DNA of 20,941 nucleotides. Source: CAZGNZ01 sp964527215. GTDB taxonomy: Bacteria; Fidelibacterota; Marinisomatia; SCGC-AAA003-L08; JACNLC01. The position numbers were made by a program, and so were the translations under genes. The notes under the pieces are model-generated. The model made no database searches and had not been told where the DNA came from. It worked only from the letters and a program-made list of their open reading frames with translations. Below, in pieces: positions 9,271 to 17,261 of this stretch (its first letter is position 1; every line of letters starts with the position of its first letter). The stretch covers positions 1-20,941 of the forward strand of contig CAZGNZ010000053.1 in assembly GCA_964527215.1 (NCBI GenBank), written 5' to 3'.

Positions 9271-9687
9271 TTAAATTGGAAGGCTTGACAATTTGCCGGT
9301 AAACACAGACCAGATCAGAAGAATATCCACCAACATGACACCCATCTTGTTCGGAAACAAAAACGGATAGCTGTCCCAGAAAATGGCCAGACTGATCAGC
9401 GACAGGGAAGAAGCGGAAATCAGCAAATGCTGCCGGAACAAAGGAGAAACAATCCAACCCGCAATACTCAGGCCCGCAGACAGGAACGCAGCAAAACTCA
9501 TCAGGGACAGGACTGTTAATACCGTTTTCAATCCGTTTTCACTCAAAAACCGCCTGAAAAGCCAGGAATCCCATGAATGACGTGAACTGAGGCGAATGCC
9601 CAGAACCGGCAGAATTCCCATCCCGTGACCAATACCATGCAGTATAATCAGGACAGCAAAAATATATTTCACGGCGTTACTGTTCAT
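9271..9687 (-). CDS. Small four-helix membrane protein, function unknown
   Basis: A 138-residue hydrophobic protein with about four transmembrane helices: 7-30 (with HGIGHGMGILPVLG, rich in glycine and two histidines), 54-73, 75-88 and 90-130 in two parts. I do not recognise a named family. The HGxGHxxG motif at the end of the first helix resembles short bacterial membrane proteins of unknown role, and the histidines could bind a metal or heme; neither is shown. It lies 36 bp after DUF3788 on the same strand, so it may be the tail of that operon. No strong Shine-Dalgarno is seen. Confidence 0.7.
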   Translation of the reverse strand: MNSNAVKYIFAVLIILHGIGHGMGILPVLGIRLSSRHSWDSWLFRRFLSENGLKTVLTVLSLMSFAAFLSAGLSIAGWIVSPLFRQHLLISASSLSLISLAIFWDSYPFLFPNKMGVMLVDILLIWSVFTGKLSSLPI

Positions 9688-9723
9688 GTACTTGACACGA
9701 TGGTTCGAATGTATGCAGCATCA

Positions 9724-10155
9724 TTAGAAAGCGGTTTTAATACGGACGAGTTCTTTAATGTTGTCCAGATCTGAATCCGTTTCAGCATCCACGCTAAGCC
9801 CTCTGCCTTCAGCATACCGACGGGCTTCCCTGAGTCTGGATTTCAGTGTTTCCGGAAGCTCTGATCTCTCCGCTTCGGCCACGGCTTTGTCGCCAAACAC
9901 AAATGTCACCTGAAAGAAATCCCGGTACACGGAACAGAAAAACAGATTTCTCTTTTTCCGCAGCGATTTCATGGTCCAGCCATATTTCACGCTGTACATT
10001 TTCCATTCCTGATTAATCGGTCCGTACCGGTCGCTGAGCCAATGGTGCAGGTTGGTCCACAACTCATAACGAGCATCAAGAGCCTTGGAAATCATGTCTT
10101 CTGTGGGCGGATTGTTTTTTTCGTAAAACAGTACTTCGGGGGTGTCCATATTCAT
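9724..10155 (-). CDS. DUF3788 family protein
   Basis: A 143-residue cytoplasmic protein that fits DUF3788, usual length about 140. It has an N-terminal segment with LWTNLHHWL, then EWKMYSVKYGWTMKSLRKKRNLFF, VTFVFGDKA and SELPETLKSRL, and a final block ending NIKELVRIKTAF. The order WxxY...W..K.LRKKK.LF...F.VTF.FGDKA...S.LPE matches my memory of the family. The biochemical role is unknown. Its ATG overlaps the TGA of the DUF4438 gene by four bases (ATGA, 10152-10155), so the two are very likely translationally coupled. Confidence 0.82.
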   Translation of the reverse strand: MNMDTPEVLFYEKNNPPTEDMISKALDARYELWTNLHHWLSDRYGPINQEWKMYSVKYGWTMKSLRKKRNLFFCSVYRDFFQVTFVFGDKAVAEAERSELPETLKSRLREARRYAEGRGLSVDAETDSDLDNIKELVRIKTAF

Positions 10156-11036
10156 CGTTTTGTTCCAATCTCGAGGATATCCGCAATGTTGGCCCTCGCA
10201 TCAATCACCGGAACGATTTTCGGTGTTTTTGCTGTTAGAATGGTTGCAACTCCGGGTCCGTGTCCCGCCCTGAGGCAGTTGCTGTGGATAACAATTCCAA
10301 TAGATACCGCCCCCTTTCGGAAGGCACGACCGAAGCGATTATCATGATCCTGGAGCGCAACAAAATCCCCAAATCGTATTTTGTCAAGTCCGTATTCTGC
10401 CACTGTTTCAGGATCGCTGGTCATGATATCATAATCTCCGCTGGCAACATGGGCAGAACCCACACCGGATCCCATACAGGGTGCAGGGACAATCGTTGTT
10501 ACCGGAACTTCGAGTTTTCCGCCGGACAGCGGTTTTATGTCCAGTTTATCCAGCAGATCGGGATCCAGATTGAAGCATTTGATTTCAGGATAATCCAGCA
10601 GTTCCAACCCCTGACCCCGCCCGTTGATGATGATTTTGTCATCATAGCACATTTTATCCTTGTCGGATTTAGCAAAGTCAACGATAACGTGTTCTGATCC
10701 GCCGTGATGCCCGATGACGATTCCTTTTGCTCCCTTGGCCTCTCCGGAAATCACGTGTGCCCTGTTCCCGACACAGGCATACAGCTGGAGCGATACATTG
10801 GGGTGATCAAAGGGTTTTTTGGTGTCTGCAGTACAGCTGACACCTGGTTCAACATGATCTCCCGCCCATCCAAACGCCGGGTCACCCACCTGGACATTTA
10901 CCGTGATTCCGCCGATCCCAGGCAGAATAAACGGCTGACCCTCATGATCCACGCCCCAGGTGCCGCGTGATCTGGGAGGTCCGGGCTGACACTGCAGGAT
11001 AAATTCAACGACTTTTAATTGATTGGTTTTAAGCAT
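10152..11036 (-). CDS. DUF4438 family protein
   Basis: A 294-residue protein matching DUF4438, a family that has a solved structure from Thermotoga but no firm function. Landmarks are FILPGIGGITVNVQVGDPAFGWAGDHVEPG near the N-terminus, GEAKGAKGIVIGHHGGSEHV in the middle, and VPAPCMGSGVGSAHVASGDYD followed by IVIHSNCLRAGHGPGVATIL near the end. Conserved Gly/His/Asp-rich loops suggest a catalytic or metal site. The ATG at 11036 is chosen because GGAAGGG stands 6 bases before it and MLKTNQLKVVEF is where family members begin. An in-frame ATG at 11105 would add 23 residues but has no ribosome site. It is coupled to DUF3788 through an ATGA overlap. Confidence 0.87.
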   Translation of the reverse strand: MLKTNQLKVVEFILQCQPGPPRSRGTWGVDHEGQPFILPGIGGITVNVQVGDPAFGWAGDHVEPGVSCTADTKKPFDHPNVSLQLYACVGNRAHVISGEAKGAKGIVIGHHGGSEHVIVDFAKSDKDKMCYDDKIIINGRGQGLELLDYPEIKCFNLDPDLLDKLDIKPLSGGKLEVPVTTIVPAPCMGSGVGSAHVASGDYDIMTSDPETVAEYGLDKIRFGDFVALQDHDNRFGRAFRKGAVSIGIVIHSNCLRAGHGPGVATILTAKTPKIVPVIDARANIADILEIGTKR

Positions 11037-11042
11037 AACATT

Positions 11043-11049
11043 CCCTTCC
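11043..11049 (-). promoter_or_regulatory. Shine-Dalgarno fixing the DUF4438 start
   Basis: GGAAGGG on the minus strand, 6 bases before the ATG at 11036. The alternative upstream ATG at 11105 has nothing comparable, so this decides the start. Confidence 0.75.
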
Positions 11050-11101
11050 GAGACGTTTACAGGTTGGCTGTTTAAATTAGACTGATACTGCAGAATATTA
11101 C

Positions 11102-11131
11102 TCATTCAGTGCGTTAACAAAAACAAAAATA
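11102..11131 (-). promoter_or_regulatory. Leader element shared with nitroreductase gene
   Basis: On the minus strand this reads TTTTTGTTAACGC followed at once by ACTGAATGA, 66 bases or more before the DUF4438 ATG. A closely similar block lies in the nitroreductase leader at 14637-14673. The T-rich TTTTTGTTA followed by a fixed downstream word could be a promoter or a binding site. The role is inferred from recurrence only. Confidence 0.4.
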
Positions 11132-11212
11132 CCGGACAATTTCCATGTACCTGTCATGTACGGATTTTCGCATCGTTGGCGGGATGATGAAAGCAGCAAA
11201 TCCTTATCCATC

Positions 11213-11389
11213 TCAAAATTTCGCAGGAATCTTGATCTTAACCGGTTTACATAGATATTTTTTTTCATTTGCCGCTCGAGCGCATTTCCGGCAGTAGTAA
11301 CGCGGTTCCCGAATGATATCCGTCAACCTGCCGGAATGCTTTTCAATATGTTTCCGGGACCAGTCGCACAGGGTTTCAGGCTTACTCAT
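11213..11389 (-). CDS. Small CxxC protein (58 residues)
   Basis: A short gene translated by hand: MSKPETLCDWSRKHIEKHSG at the start, then YYCRKCARAANEKKYLCKP and a basic end (KIKIPAKF). Cys33, Cys36 and Cys47 make a CxxC...C pattern that, with a fourth ligand such as Cys8 or a histidine, could bind zinc. Small proteins with a YxCRKCxRAAxxKKxLCKP core recur in many bacteria as conserved hypotheticals, as I recall. GGAG lies 9 bases before the ATG, a good ribosome site. It starts 11 bp after the lipoprotein stop and is co-directional with it, so it is probably in the same operon. A nucleic-acid or metal-related role is possible; nothing shows it. Confidence 0.78.
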   Translation of the reverse strand: MSKPETLCDWSRKHIEKHSGRLTDIIREPRYYCRKCARAANEKKYLCKPVKIKIPAKF

Positions 11390-11400
11390 CGAGTATTCTC

Positions 11401-12192
11401 CTACAGATCAATTTGAACATCACCGCTGAACGGTGTGCCGTCAACGTAAATCTTAAATGTATAAAAACCGTTCGGTACAATATAGCCGTCGTAAATCGGA
11501 ACCCACTCCAGTGTGATTTCACCAGCAGATACTGTAGATGCCGACTCCTCCAGAAGCGTGCCGGAAACATCATAAATTTCAAATTCCACCAGTCGGCTGG
11601 TTGTAAAATACAAAGGGATTTTGACGGGTAACTGCCCGGTACCAGTGACCGGATTGGGATAGGCAGGATAAATCATGTCTGTCAGAACATCATGAATCTC
11701 TGTGCCCTCCGGCAGGGTATAGGCATGTATTTCCACTGGGACTTCATCTCCCAGAGAAGATGTAACATGCACCGTGTCAATGAAATCAGTATATTCGGTT
11801 CCGCTGATGTACCAGAAATCTATTGTGCGGGATTCTCCGGCTGGGATATCGAACCAGGGTGCATCTGTTCCAAACGGGAATTCAAAATCAAGCTGGATTG
11901 AAACCGGATCGGTTCCGGTATTTACAAACTGAATTGGGATATCTGCTGTTTCGTTGACATGCGCGCTGATTAGCATGCGGTCTGCCGGTTCAAACCAGAA
12001 CTCATCCCGAACATAATAATTGTCGTAAAAAGACGGAGACCAGTCCTGGGTGTCTATCAGGCCGACAAGTTCTCCATATTCATTTGTTTCAGTGATATCC
12101 AGTGCATTGGGTTCATCCGGGTTATCATCGCATCCTGGAAACAGCATCAGTGCCGTCAGCAGGATTCCGATTGGGATATGATAAAAATTCAT
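11401..12192 (-). CDS. Secreted lipoprotein with sorting-domain-like C-terminus
   Basis: A 263-residue protein with a lipoprotein signal: hydrophobic helix 6-18 and lipobox LFPGC, so Cys21 would be lipidated after cleavage. An acidic segment leads into a beta-rich middle (about 75-165) resembling an Ig-like or sodium/calcium-exchanger-like sandwich. The last ~85 residues start YPAYPNPVTGTG and contain VEFEIYDVSGTLL and GFYTFKIYVDG, the layout of FlgD-like / type A sorting domains used by type IX secretion or similar systems in FCB bacteria. A lipobox with such a tail in one protein is unusual. GGAAGC precedes the ATG. It lies between nitrilase and the CxxC gene; it may be envelope-located, ligand unknown. 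Confidence 0.75.
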   Translation of the reverse strand: MNFYHIPIGILLTALMLFPGCDDNPDEPNALDITETNEYGELVGLIDTQDWSPSFYDNYYVRDEFWFEPADRMLISAHVNETADIPIQFVNTGTDPVSIQLDFEFPFGTDAPWFDIPAGESRTIDFWYISGTEYTDFIDTVHVTSSLGDEVPVEIHAYTLPEGTEIHDVLTDMIYPAYPNPVTGTGQLPVKIPLYFTTSRLVEFEIYDVSGTLLEESASTVSAGEITLEWVPIYDGYIVPNGFYTFKIYVDGTPFSGDVQIDL

Positions 12193-12239
12193 TCTGCTTC
12201 CAAATATGATTGATTATGCAAATTAAAACAGTCGATTTG

Positions 12240-13235
12240 TCAATGGCTGGGTTTCCGGTAATCTGCTTTTGAAACCAATTCAACTGCAGACTGTCTTTCG
12301 CGGTTGACATAAAGTTTGACAACATCCGGACGTGAATAATGCCCGGTCGGATCAAAATTCTGCCGTTCCATGCGAACCAGTCGGTGATCCAGCTGTGCAG
12401 TAATGAGAGTTTCGGATCCTGTCACCGGTTCAACGATCCATGATCCATCCGGACCAGCGATACATGAACCGCCGTCTGCCAGAAAACCGTCATTCCCGGA
12501 CCGAATCGCAGCGGCGTGAGGGATATCCGTCGGAATGTCGTCGGAATGCATGATCCCAGAGGCAGATACAACAAAAGAACGGCTTTCCAAAGCAATAAAG
12601 CGTGTGATGTCAATGGTGTTGCGAATGCTGCCCGGCCATACAGCCACATGCAGATCTTCTCCCAGTCCGTACAAAGTTGCTCTGGTCAGCGGCATCCAGT
12701 TTTCCCAGCAGTTCAGTGCGCCAAATGTGAATGCTCCCAGTGAATGTGTTTTCAATCCGGCACCGTCACCTATCGCCCAAACCAGGCGTTCCTCATGCGT
12801 CGGCACCAGTTTCCGGTGCACTGAAGCGACAGAGCCCTCCGGGTTAATGACAATTACAGAGCAGTACAGACTGTGACCGCCCCTGTCTGAAGCCCTTTCA
12901 ACACACCCCAAAACCACGGCCGTTCGATGTTTCGCTGCAGTCCGGCAGACACGGGACAAGTGACCTTTTTCAATACAGACGGCCTGGTCAAGATAACAGG
13001 CATAAATTTCTTTTTGCATTGGATCATTAAACCGGGCACCATTTGTGCGCTCCAGCCACCAAGGATATCCCGGGACTACTGCTTCGCCAAACGCCACCAG
13101 CCTGCAGTTTGCTTCACCGGCCTTCTGCACGGCATCATTTATTTTTTCAAGAGTGGCTTCGCGGTCAAGCCAGACCGGTGTGATCTGGGCAGCTGCAATT
13201 TTTATCAAATCTTTACTCATATTCGGTTCCGTCAT
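12240..13235 (-). CDS. Nitrilase (carbon-nitrogen hydrolase superfamily)
   Basis: A 331-residue enzyme with the complete nitrilase triad: Glu51 (AFGEAVVPGYPWW), Lys142 (VHRKLVPTHEERLVW) and Cys176 (ALNCWENWMPL). The CWEN after the catalytic cysteine and the PTHEERLVW stretch are characteristic of true nitrilases (nitrile to carboxylic acid plus ammonia) rather than amidases of the same superfamily. Length fits the family (about 310-360). The ATG at 13235 overlaps the TGA of the methyltransferase-like gene (ATGA), so the two are probably translationally coupled. An ATG five codons later is preceded by ACGGAACC and could also serve. Substrate range cannot be read from sequence. Confidence 0.93.
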   Translation of the reverse strand: MTEPNMSKDLIKIAAAQITPVWLDREATLEKINDAVQKAGEANCRLVAFGEAVVPGYPWWLERTNGARFNDPMQKEIYACYLDQAVCIEKGHLSRVCRTAAKHRTAVVLGCVERASDRGGHSLYCSVIVINPEGSVASVHRKLVPTHEERLVWAIGDGAGLKTHSLGAFTFGALNCWENWMPLTRATLYGLGEDLHVAVWPGSIRNTIDITRFIALESRSFVVSASGIMHSDDIPTDIPHAAAIRSGNDGFLADGGSCIAGPDGSWIVEPVTGSETLITAQLDHRLVRMERQNFDPTGHYSRPDVVKLYVNRERQSAVELVSKADYRKPSH

Positions 13236-13885
13236 TTAACCAATGAAACAATGCCTGACCATTTTCCGATTTTCCGAAATTTGACATCACTGGCATTGAG
13301 TGTTTTAAGAAAACGGTCAGACAGACCGCTATGCTGCATCTTGGCTATCTGGGAAACCATCAGGGCACACGGCTTTAAACGATCAAAGGCCAGTTGAAAA
13401 ATATGTTCAATATTCTCCAGAGAGCCGGGAAATTCCCTGCCCGGATGGGCAAAGCGGTTTTCGCGGATTGTCCGCCAGTACACAGGATTTTTCAGCAAAA
13501 TCAGCGGATGGATGCTGAACTGTTCCATTACATGCCGGGAATAGATCAGATCAAAACGCGCTTCAGGCAGACTGGCCAGTCCTTTATCCAGATAGCAGTT
13601 GTCAACCAGGTCTTCTTTTCTTTTTCGCTGCGGCATCATTGGGACTGCGGGCGACCGTCCCATTCCTCTGCAGTGAACTGCGTTCAGTGCATTGGAGAAG
13701 CACCGCAACAGTCCTGTCTTTCTGCCGGGCCCCAGTTCAATTATTTTCATCGACTTAATGGTATCCGGACTTTCAACGTGCTGCAGGATATCATGGAGAA
13801 TATCCCGGAATGGTTCCAGATGAAACCGACGGTATTTTTGTATGAACCGGTCTGCTGATGAATAGTCCGGAATAAGGTCATTCAT
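13232..13885 (-). CDS. Methyltransferase-like protein (class I SAM fold)
   Basis: A 217-residue protein with a SAM-binding motif I at about 48-58 (IIELGPGRKTG) and a motif IV-like FDLIYSRHVMEQFSIHP at about 111-127. Together these suggest a class I methyltransferase, though motifs II and III are not plain. The family is not one I can name. GGAAGT precedes the ATG. It lies 27 bp after the nitroreductase and overlaps the nitrilase by four bases, which ties the three genes into one unit. It might methylate a small molecule handled by its neighbours; this is inference. Confidence 0.65.
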   Translation of the reverse strand: MNDLIPDYSSADRFIQKYRRFHLEPFRDILHDILQHVESPDTIKSMKIIELGPGRKTGLLRCFSNALNAVHCRGMGRSPAVPMMPQRKRKEDLVDNCYLDKGLASLPEARFDLIYSRHVMEQFSIHPLILLKNPVYWRTIRENRFAHPGREFPGSLENIEHIFQLAFDRLKPCALMVSQIAKMQHSGLSDRFLKTLNASDVKFRKIGKWSGIVSLVK

Positions 13886-13912
13886 AAAATAACTTCCCAG
13901 GCAGAACGGCCG

Positions 13913-14590
13913 TTAGTGGAATGATGCGATTTCTGAAAGCGTTTTTTTCGAAAGGTCCGGAATCATGGCATCCTGTGCCGGGTAGCCGACAGCCAGAACC
14001 AAAAACGGACGTTCATTGATGGGCCGCTTAAACATGGTGCGCAGAAATGTTTGGCGGCTTGGGGTGTATGGCAGAGCAGCAAGACCGGTCTTGTGAACAG
14101 CCGTAATCAGCATTCCTGCTGCCAGGCCCACTGACTCCATAACGTAATAATTTTTTATGGCCGCGTCATTTTCATTTATTTGAAAGGTCTGGGCAAAAAT
14201 GACAATAAGCCACGAAGCTTCCTGCAGGAAAGGTTTCCGGGCATTGACGTGAAACAGTTCCAAATCCTTTTCCCAGGATATTACGCCGTTGCTCTCATAA
14301 AAGCGTTCTTCTTCCAACTCTGCCTGTCTGCAGAGATCATCCTTCACTGCCTGATCCTGAACCGCAGCAAAAAACCAGGGCTGACGATTGGTGCCGCTGG
14401 GGGCTGTTCCTGCGGTACGAATGCATTCCTCGATGACAGTGCGTGATACCGGTTTACTCGAAAACCGGCGCACACTGCGCCTTTTCTGCATCAGTTTCCT
14501 GAATGAAACCGCACGTTTTATCATATCAGGTTCTGAAAAGTCCGGACAGCCGGGATGGGGGATAAAATGAGATGGTTTTTTCGCTGACAA
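13913..14590 (-). CDS. Nitroreductase, iodotyrosine-deiodinase-like
   Basis: A 225-residue flavoprotein of the nitroreductase superfamily with an FMN-binding KRRSVRRFSSKPV and TAPSGTNRQPWFF, then TGLAALPYTP and NERPFLVLAVGYPA. The segment EEERFYE...DLELFHV...RKPFL aligns by eye with the active-site lid of iodotyrosine deiodinase. Glu, Tyr and Lys correspond to the residues that grip the amino-acid part of halotyrosine (Glu157, Tyr161 and Lys182 in human IYD, from memory). It would therefore be expected to reductively dehalogenate iodo- or bromotyrosine using FMN. The TTG at 14590 is chosen because GAAGGG stands 7 bases upstream. An in-frame TTG at 14632 gives 14 more residues without a ribosome site. 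It is first gene of the nitrilase run. Confidence 0.85.
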   Translation of the reverse strand: MSAKKPSHFIPHPGCPDFSEPDMIKRAVSFRKLMQKRRSVRRFSSKPVSRTVIEECIRTAGTAPSGTNRQPWFFAAVQDQAVKDDLCRQAELEEERFYESNGVISWEKDLELFHVNARKPFLQEASWLIVIFAQTFQINENDAAIKNYYVMESVGLAAGMLITAVHKTGLAALPYTPSRQTFLRTMFKRPINERPFLVLAVGYPAQDAMIPDLSKKTLSEIASFH

Positions 14591-14597
14591 ATGAATT

Positions 14598-14603
14598 CCC
14601 TTC
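14598..14603 (-). promoter_or_regulatory. Shine-Dalgarno fixing the nitroreductase start
   Basis: GAAGGG on the minus strand, 7 bases before the TTG at 14590. It supports this TTG over the TTG at 14632, whose upstream bases show no such match. Confidence 0.6.
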
Positions 14604-14636
14604 GCTGACAGATATTGCCAGTAGTGTGACAATTGA

Positions 14637-14673
14637 TCATTCAGTTTTTGTAATTAGCGTAATAACAAAAACA
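14637..14673 (-). promoter_or_regulatory. Leader element shared with DUF4438 gene
   Basis: Minus-strand TGTTTTTGTTATTACGC, then a 10-base insert relative to the DUF4438 leader, then ACTGAATGA. Most of it is an imperfect palindrome: arms GTTTTTGT (14644-14651) and ACAAAAAC (14665-14672) with more pairing inside. It lies 47-84 bases before the TTG at 14590. A regulator site or promoter is plausible, unproven. Confidence 0.42.
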
Positions 14674-14947
14674 TGTCGGTCAAATCGGGAATTTGGTAAA
14701 TCGGAATGATTTTATTCACACAGACCGCTCTGCACGCGGACTGAATTCAGGATAGGTTTGATTTCGAAGTCTTGAATGGAACCAATATTGGAAAAGCATT
14801 CTGCGATATGCAAATAACAGTAAAGGAATTTGCACTACGAATATCCATCCTGAATGAAAACTTTTGAAATCTGTTGCAGAACAATTCCCAGCTGCCGTTT
14901 TTGCCGTGTAAAACGATGAATAATGGATGGCAGAATTAACCTGCCGG
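14674..14947. other. Intergenic region with no supported gene
   Basis: Sequence between the antitoxin stop and the nitroreductase leader. A minus-strand frame stays open from the antitoxin end to a TGA at 14716-14718, but it has no plausible start and no toxin-like motifs. No terminator hairpin with a T-run was seen. Confidence 0.5.
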
Positions 14948-15235
14948 TTACTCGGACTGATCGGATTTGTGGCGAATCTGATTGGTCATCACATTATAAT
15001 CAATGCTCTCGTCTGTATCCTCCCGGGTGTACTGATACATATCTTCATCCAGAAAGGCCAGTTTATCCATCATCAGCTGATATTCGTCGATTCCCATCAG
15101 AACAGCACTGCCTTTTCCATGCTGGGTGATAATCAGCGGACGTTTGGACCGGCGGACCCTTTTTATGAATTTGGCTGCATTGGCTCTGAACTCAGACAAT
15201 GGCGTGATATCTTTATTAAGCTGTACAGATTTCAT
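14948..15235 (-). CDS. Phd/YefM-family antitoxin (no toxin adjacent)
   Basis: A 95-residue protein with the Phd/YefM fold layout. The N-terminal DNA-binding half has DITPLSEFRANAAKFIKRVRRSKRPLIITQHGKGSAVL at about 9-46 and IDEYQLMMDKLAFL at about 49-62. An acidic, probably disordered tail is of the type that wraps a RelE/ParE or Doc toxin. Such antitoxins bind their own promoter and block the toxin. The 274 bp after its stop hold no recognisable toxin in any frame, so it is solitary here. GGGAAAATC precedes the ATG, a weak site. It may be a remnant or act as a lone regulator. Confidence 0.85.
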   Translation of the reverse strand: MKSVQLNKDITPLSEFRANAAKFIKRVRRSKRPLIITQHGKGSAVLMGIDEYQLMMDKLAFLDEDMYQYTREDTDESIDYNVMTNQIRHKSDQSE

Positions 15236-15349
15236 GATTTTCCCGATTTTATTGGAAAATAGACCTGTAAATAATATGATGTTATGGTTTTAAATAACAA
15301 ATTGATTACTGGTTACGGAAGTGGGCGTCAGATAAGCGTTCACGGCTTG

Positions 15350-15913
15350 TTATTGCGGTTTCCCAAGAATGGCAGAATGCCCTTTTCGAATGATGGGAGC
15401 TTCTTCAACAACGTACCCGGCATCCACTGCAATATTGACGCTGTGATTAAACTCCGTGTGCGATACATGTCCGGAAGGTTCTGAAAAGAGACATTTTCCC
15501 CCTGGTTTCAAACTGTCGAATACCTGACTGAACAGAGTACCCTGATCAGGCACTTCATGAACAACTGCAAACAGCAGTGCCAGACTGATACGGTCCCTGT
15601 ATGATTCCAGATTGAGTGAGTCCTCACTGCAAAGCCGGGTTTCCACATTTGCTGCCACACCCTTCCTTTCTGCTTTTCTGCGAAGTACATCCAACATTTT
15701 TTTCTGCACATCAACACAGACTACTTTTCCGGCCGGTGCCACCATCTCAGCCATGGGAAGACTGAAATATCCCATCGCGGATCCAACATCGATTACAAGA
15801 TCTCCCGAATTCACATACGGGGAAAGGATTTTTTCAGGATTTTGAAACAATCTGCGAATCGGACTGGCGAGCAGGTATCCGATCCAAACGGGACACACAT
15901 GATTTTCAGACAT
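15350..15913 (-). CDS. Class I SAM-dependent methyltransferase
   Basis: A 187-residue methyltransferase. Motif I is VIDVGSAMGYFSLPMA, motif II VVCVDVQKKML, a later segment ALLFAVVHEV, and the post-motif is SLKPGGKCLFSEP. The start begins MSENHVCPVWIGYLLASP; this N-terminal segment before the Rossmann domain recalls small arsenite- or UbiE-like methyltransferases of environmental bacteria, but no substrate is implied. The ATG at 15913 is chosen because AGGAG lies 5 bases before it; the frame continues upstream to an ATG at 15973 without a ribosome site and across a palindrome. It is preceded by a 459 bp gap. Confidence 0.87.
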   Translation of the reverse strand: MSENHVCPVWIGYLLASPIRRLFQNPEKILSPYVNSGDLVIDVGSAMGYFSLPMAEMVAPAGKVVCVDVQKKMLDVLRRKAERKGVAANVETRLCSEDSLNLESYRDRISLALLFAVVHEVPDQGTLFSQVFDSLKPGGKCLFSEPSGHVSHTEFNHSVNIAVDAGYVVEEAPIIRKGHSAILGKPQ

Positions 15914-15918
15914 AAAAG

Positions 15919-15923
15919 CTCCT
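15919..15923 (-). promoter_or_regulatory. Shine-Dalgarno fixing the methyltransferase start
   Basis: AGGAG on the minus strand, 5 bases before the ATG at 15913, against no site before the ATG at 15973. Confidence 0.75.
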
Positions 15924-15974
15924 TGATGGACGATAAATGATAAACCCGTGCAAGATTGAACCGTATTTGACAAT

Positions 15975-15993
15975 CCACGCCCTCAGGGTGTGG
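15975..15993. repeat. Short hairpin, one-base loop
   Basis: Arms CCACGCCCT and AGGGTGTGG pair with one wobble position around a single C. It lies just upstream of the methyltransferase gene in a gap rich in palindromes. Confidence 0.6.
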
Positions 15994-16372
15994 GTGCGGC
16001 CAAACTGTGCATGGGATAAAATGCGTCAGGTAAAATTGCGGTACTCAGCGGAAGTCGCAGACTGCGAGAAAGACAGTCCGATGTTTAGAGCCAACCACCT
16101 TTGGCGGTGAACCGTCAGATTTCAGCCATCATACCATACATCCACTGATCACTACCATTCAGTATTCGTTGTCATTAATCCAACAATGATCCCATTGACT
16201 CTTGAATACGCCGTTTGGCGTGGCGGCGAAATATATTATGACCCGATCGTTTACGGGTACCCCGTCCCGTCAGCTGACGGGACGGGAAATTCATACTGTA
16301 TTCAAAAAAATATTGATTCCGGCTTCAAACAACGGCAGGCGGTCCGGAAAAGCCTTCCTTCCAAAAGCGTTT
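15994..16372. other. Intergenic region rich in dyad repeats
   Basis: No gene is supported. It holds TCGCAGACTGCGA (16055-16067, a perfect 13-base dyad), ACCACCTTTGGCGGT with one mismatch near 16096-16110, ACGCCGTTTGGCGT near 16208-16221, and the 26-base palindrome listed next. Frames of 71 and 112 codons cross it on the plus strand but are interrupted by these structures and show no family motifs. The style matches dispersed intergenic repeats rather than coding DNA. Confidence 0.6.
16261..16286. repeat. Perfect 26-base palindrome
   Basis: Left half CCCGTCCCGTCAG is followed directly by its exact reverse complement CTGACGGGACGGG, with no loop. Such symmetry fits a dimeric protein site, a REP-like element or a cruciform. 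It lies 87 bases beyond the stop of the methyltransferase at 16373-17197. Confidence 0.85.
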
Positions 16373-17197
16373 TTAAACAGATTCCGGTTTTTCTGCTGTG
16401 AGTGTGAATGTCAATGGGAGCAGTCCAGGATGAAAACAGTGGTGAAACCAGCCGCGTTCCGTTTCCGTCATATCAGGAAATCCTTTGTAAAACATCTGAT
16501 CAAGTTCACGGAAATCCGTAATTCTCAAACCTGCCTTTAACAGAGCATTCATGATGTCGGACAGTGACCAGGTCCATTCAAAACTCGGGTTGGCAGGAAC
16601 AAAGTTTTCATCTGCATAATCCGGCCCGTCATCATCCCATACCATCGGTTCTGATGAATGAAAGTATGAATACTGGATCTGCAGACTCCCGCGCCTGACA
16701 TCATCAAATACACCGACCACCGGATGGGTTTCCATGATATAGAAAATCCCTCCCGGTTTCAGATATCTTGCAACCAGTTCAGCCCAGGCATGGATATCCG
16801 AAAGCCAGCACAAAACACCTCTGGACGTATAAACCACATCGTAATGTTGATCCAAAACCTGCGGGAGATCATAAATATTCGAGTGTATGAATTCGGCACG
16901 GATTCCCAGTTCCTGCTGCAGTTCCCCTGCAATCCGAATGGATTCACCGGAAAAATCCACCCCGGTAACGTCAGCGCCCTGCCGCGCCCAGGACAACGTA
17001 TCCGTTCCAATATGACACTGCAGATGAAGCAGGGATTTCCCCGCTACCGAACCCAGTGCATCAAGTTCAGTGCGGTGCAGGGTGATTCCCCCGTTTCTTA
17101 ACGTATTAACCTCTGGATAGGCTTTCAGGTGGACTGGTGCAAGTTCATCCCAGAGTTTCTGATTTTTGATCTGAGCGTCAAAATTTGATATTGTCAT
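16373..17197 (-). CDS. Class I SAM-dependent methyltransferase
   Basis: A 274-residue methyltransferase with motif I LLHLQCHIGTDTLSWARQGADVTGVDFS (about 56-83), FIHSNIYDLP, then VVYTSRGVLCWLSDIHAW and YLKPGGIFYIMETHP. The HLQCHIGTDTLS...GxDFS form defines a common bacterial family that I recognise as generic class I methyltransferases without an assigned substrate. The C-terminal third carries an extended acidic and aromatic region (YSYFHSSEPMVWDDDGPDY), which probably lines the substrate pocket. It lies 64 bp downstream of the GNAT gene and is co-directional with it. Confidence 0.88.
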   Translation of the reverse strand: MTISNFDAQIKNQKLWDELAPVHLKAYPEVNTLRNGGITLHRTELDALGSVAGKSLLHLQCHIGTDTLSWARQGADVTGVDFSGESIRIAGELQQELGIRAEFIHSNIYDLPQVLDQHYDVVYTSRGVLCWLSDIHAWAELVARYLKPGGIFYIMETHPVVGVFDDVRRGSLQIQYSYFHSSEPMVWDDDGPDYADENFVPANPSFEWTWSLSDIMNALLKAGLRITDFRELDQMFYKGFPDMTETERGWFHHCFHPGLLPLTFTLTAEKPESV

Positions 17198-17261
17198 GAA
17201 ACCTTTGCTGCTGCCGTGACGGCCGGTTTTTGTTTAAAGAATTAAGGGGCAGGATTGATCA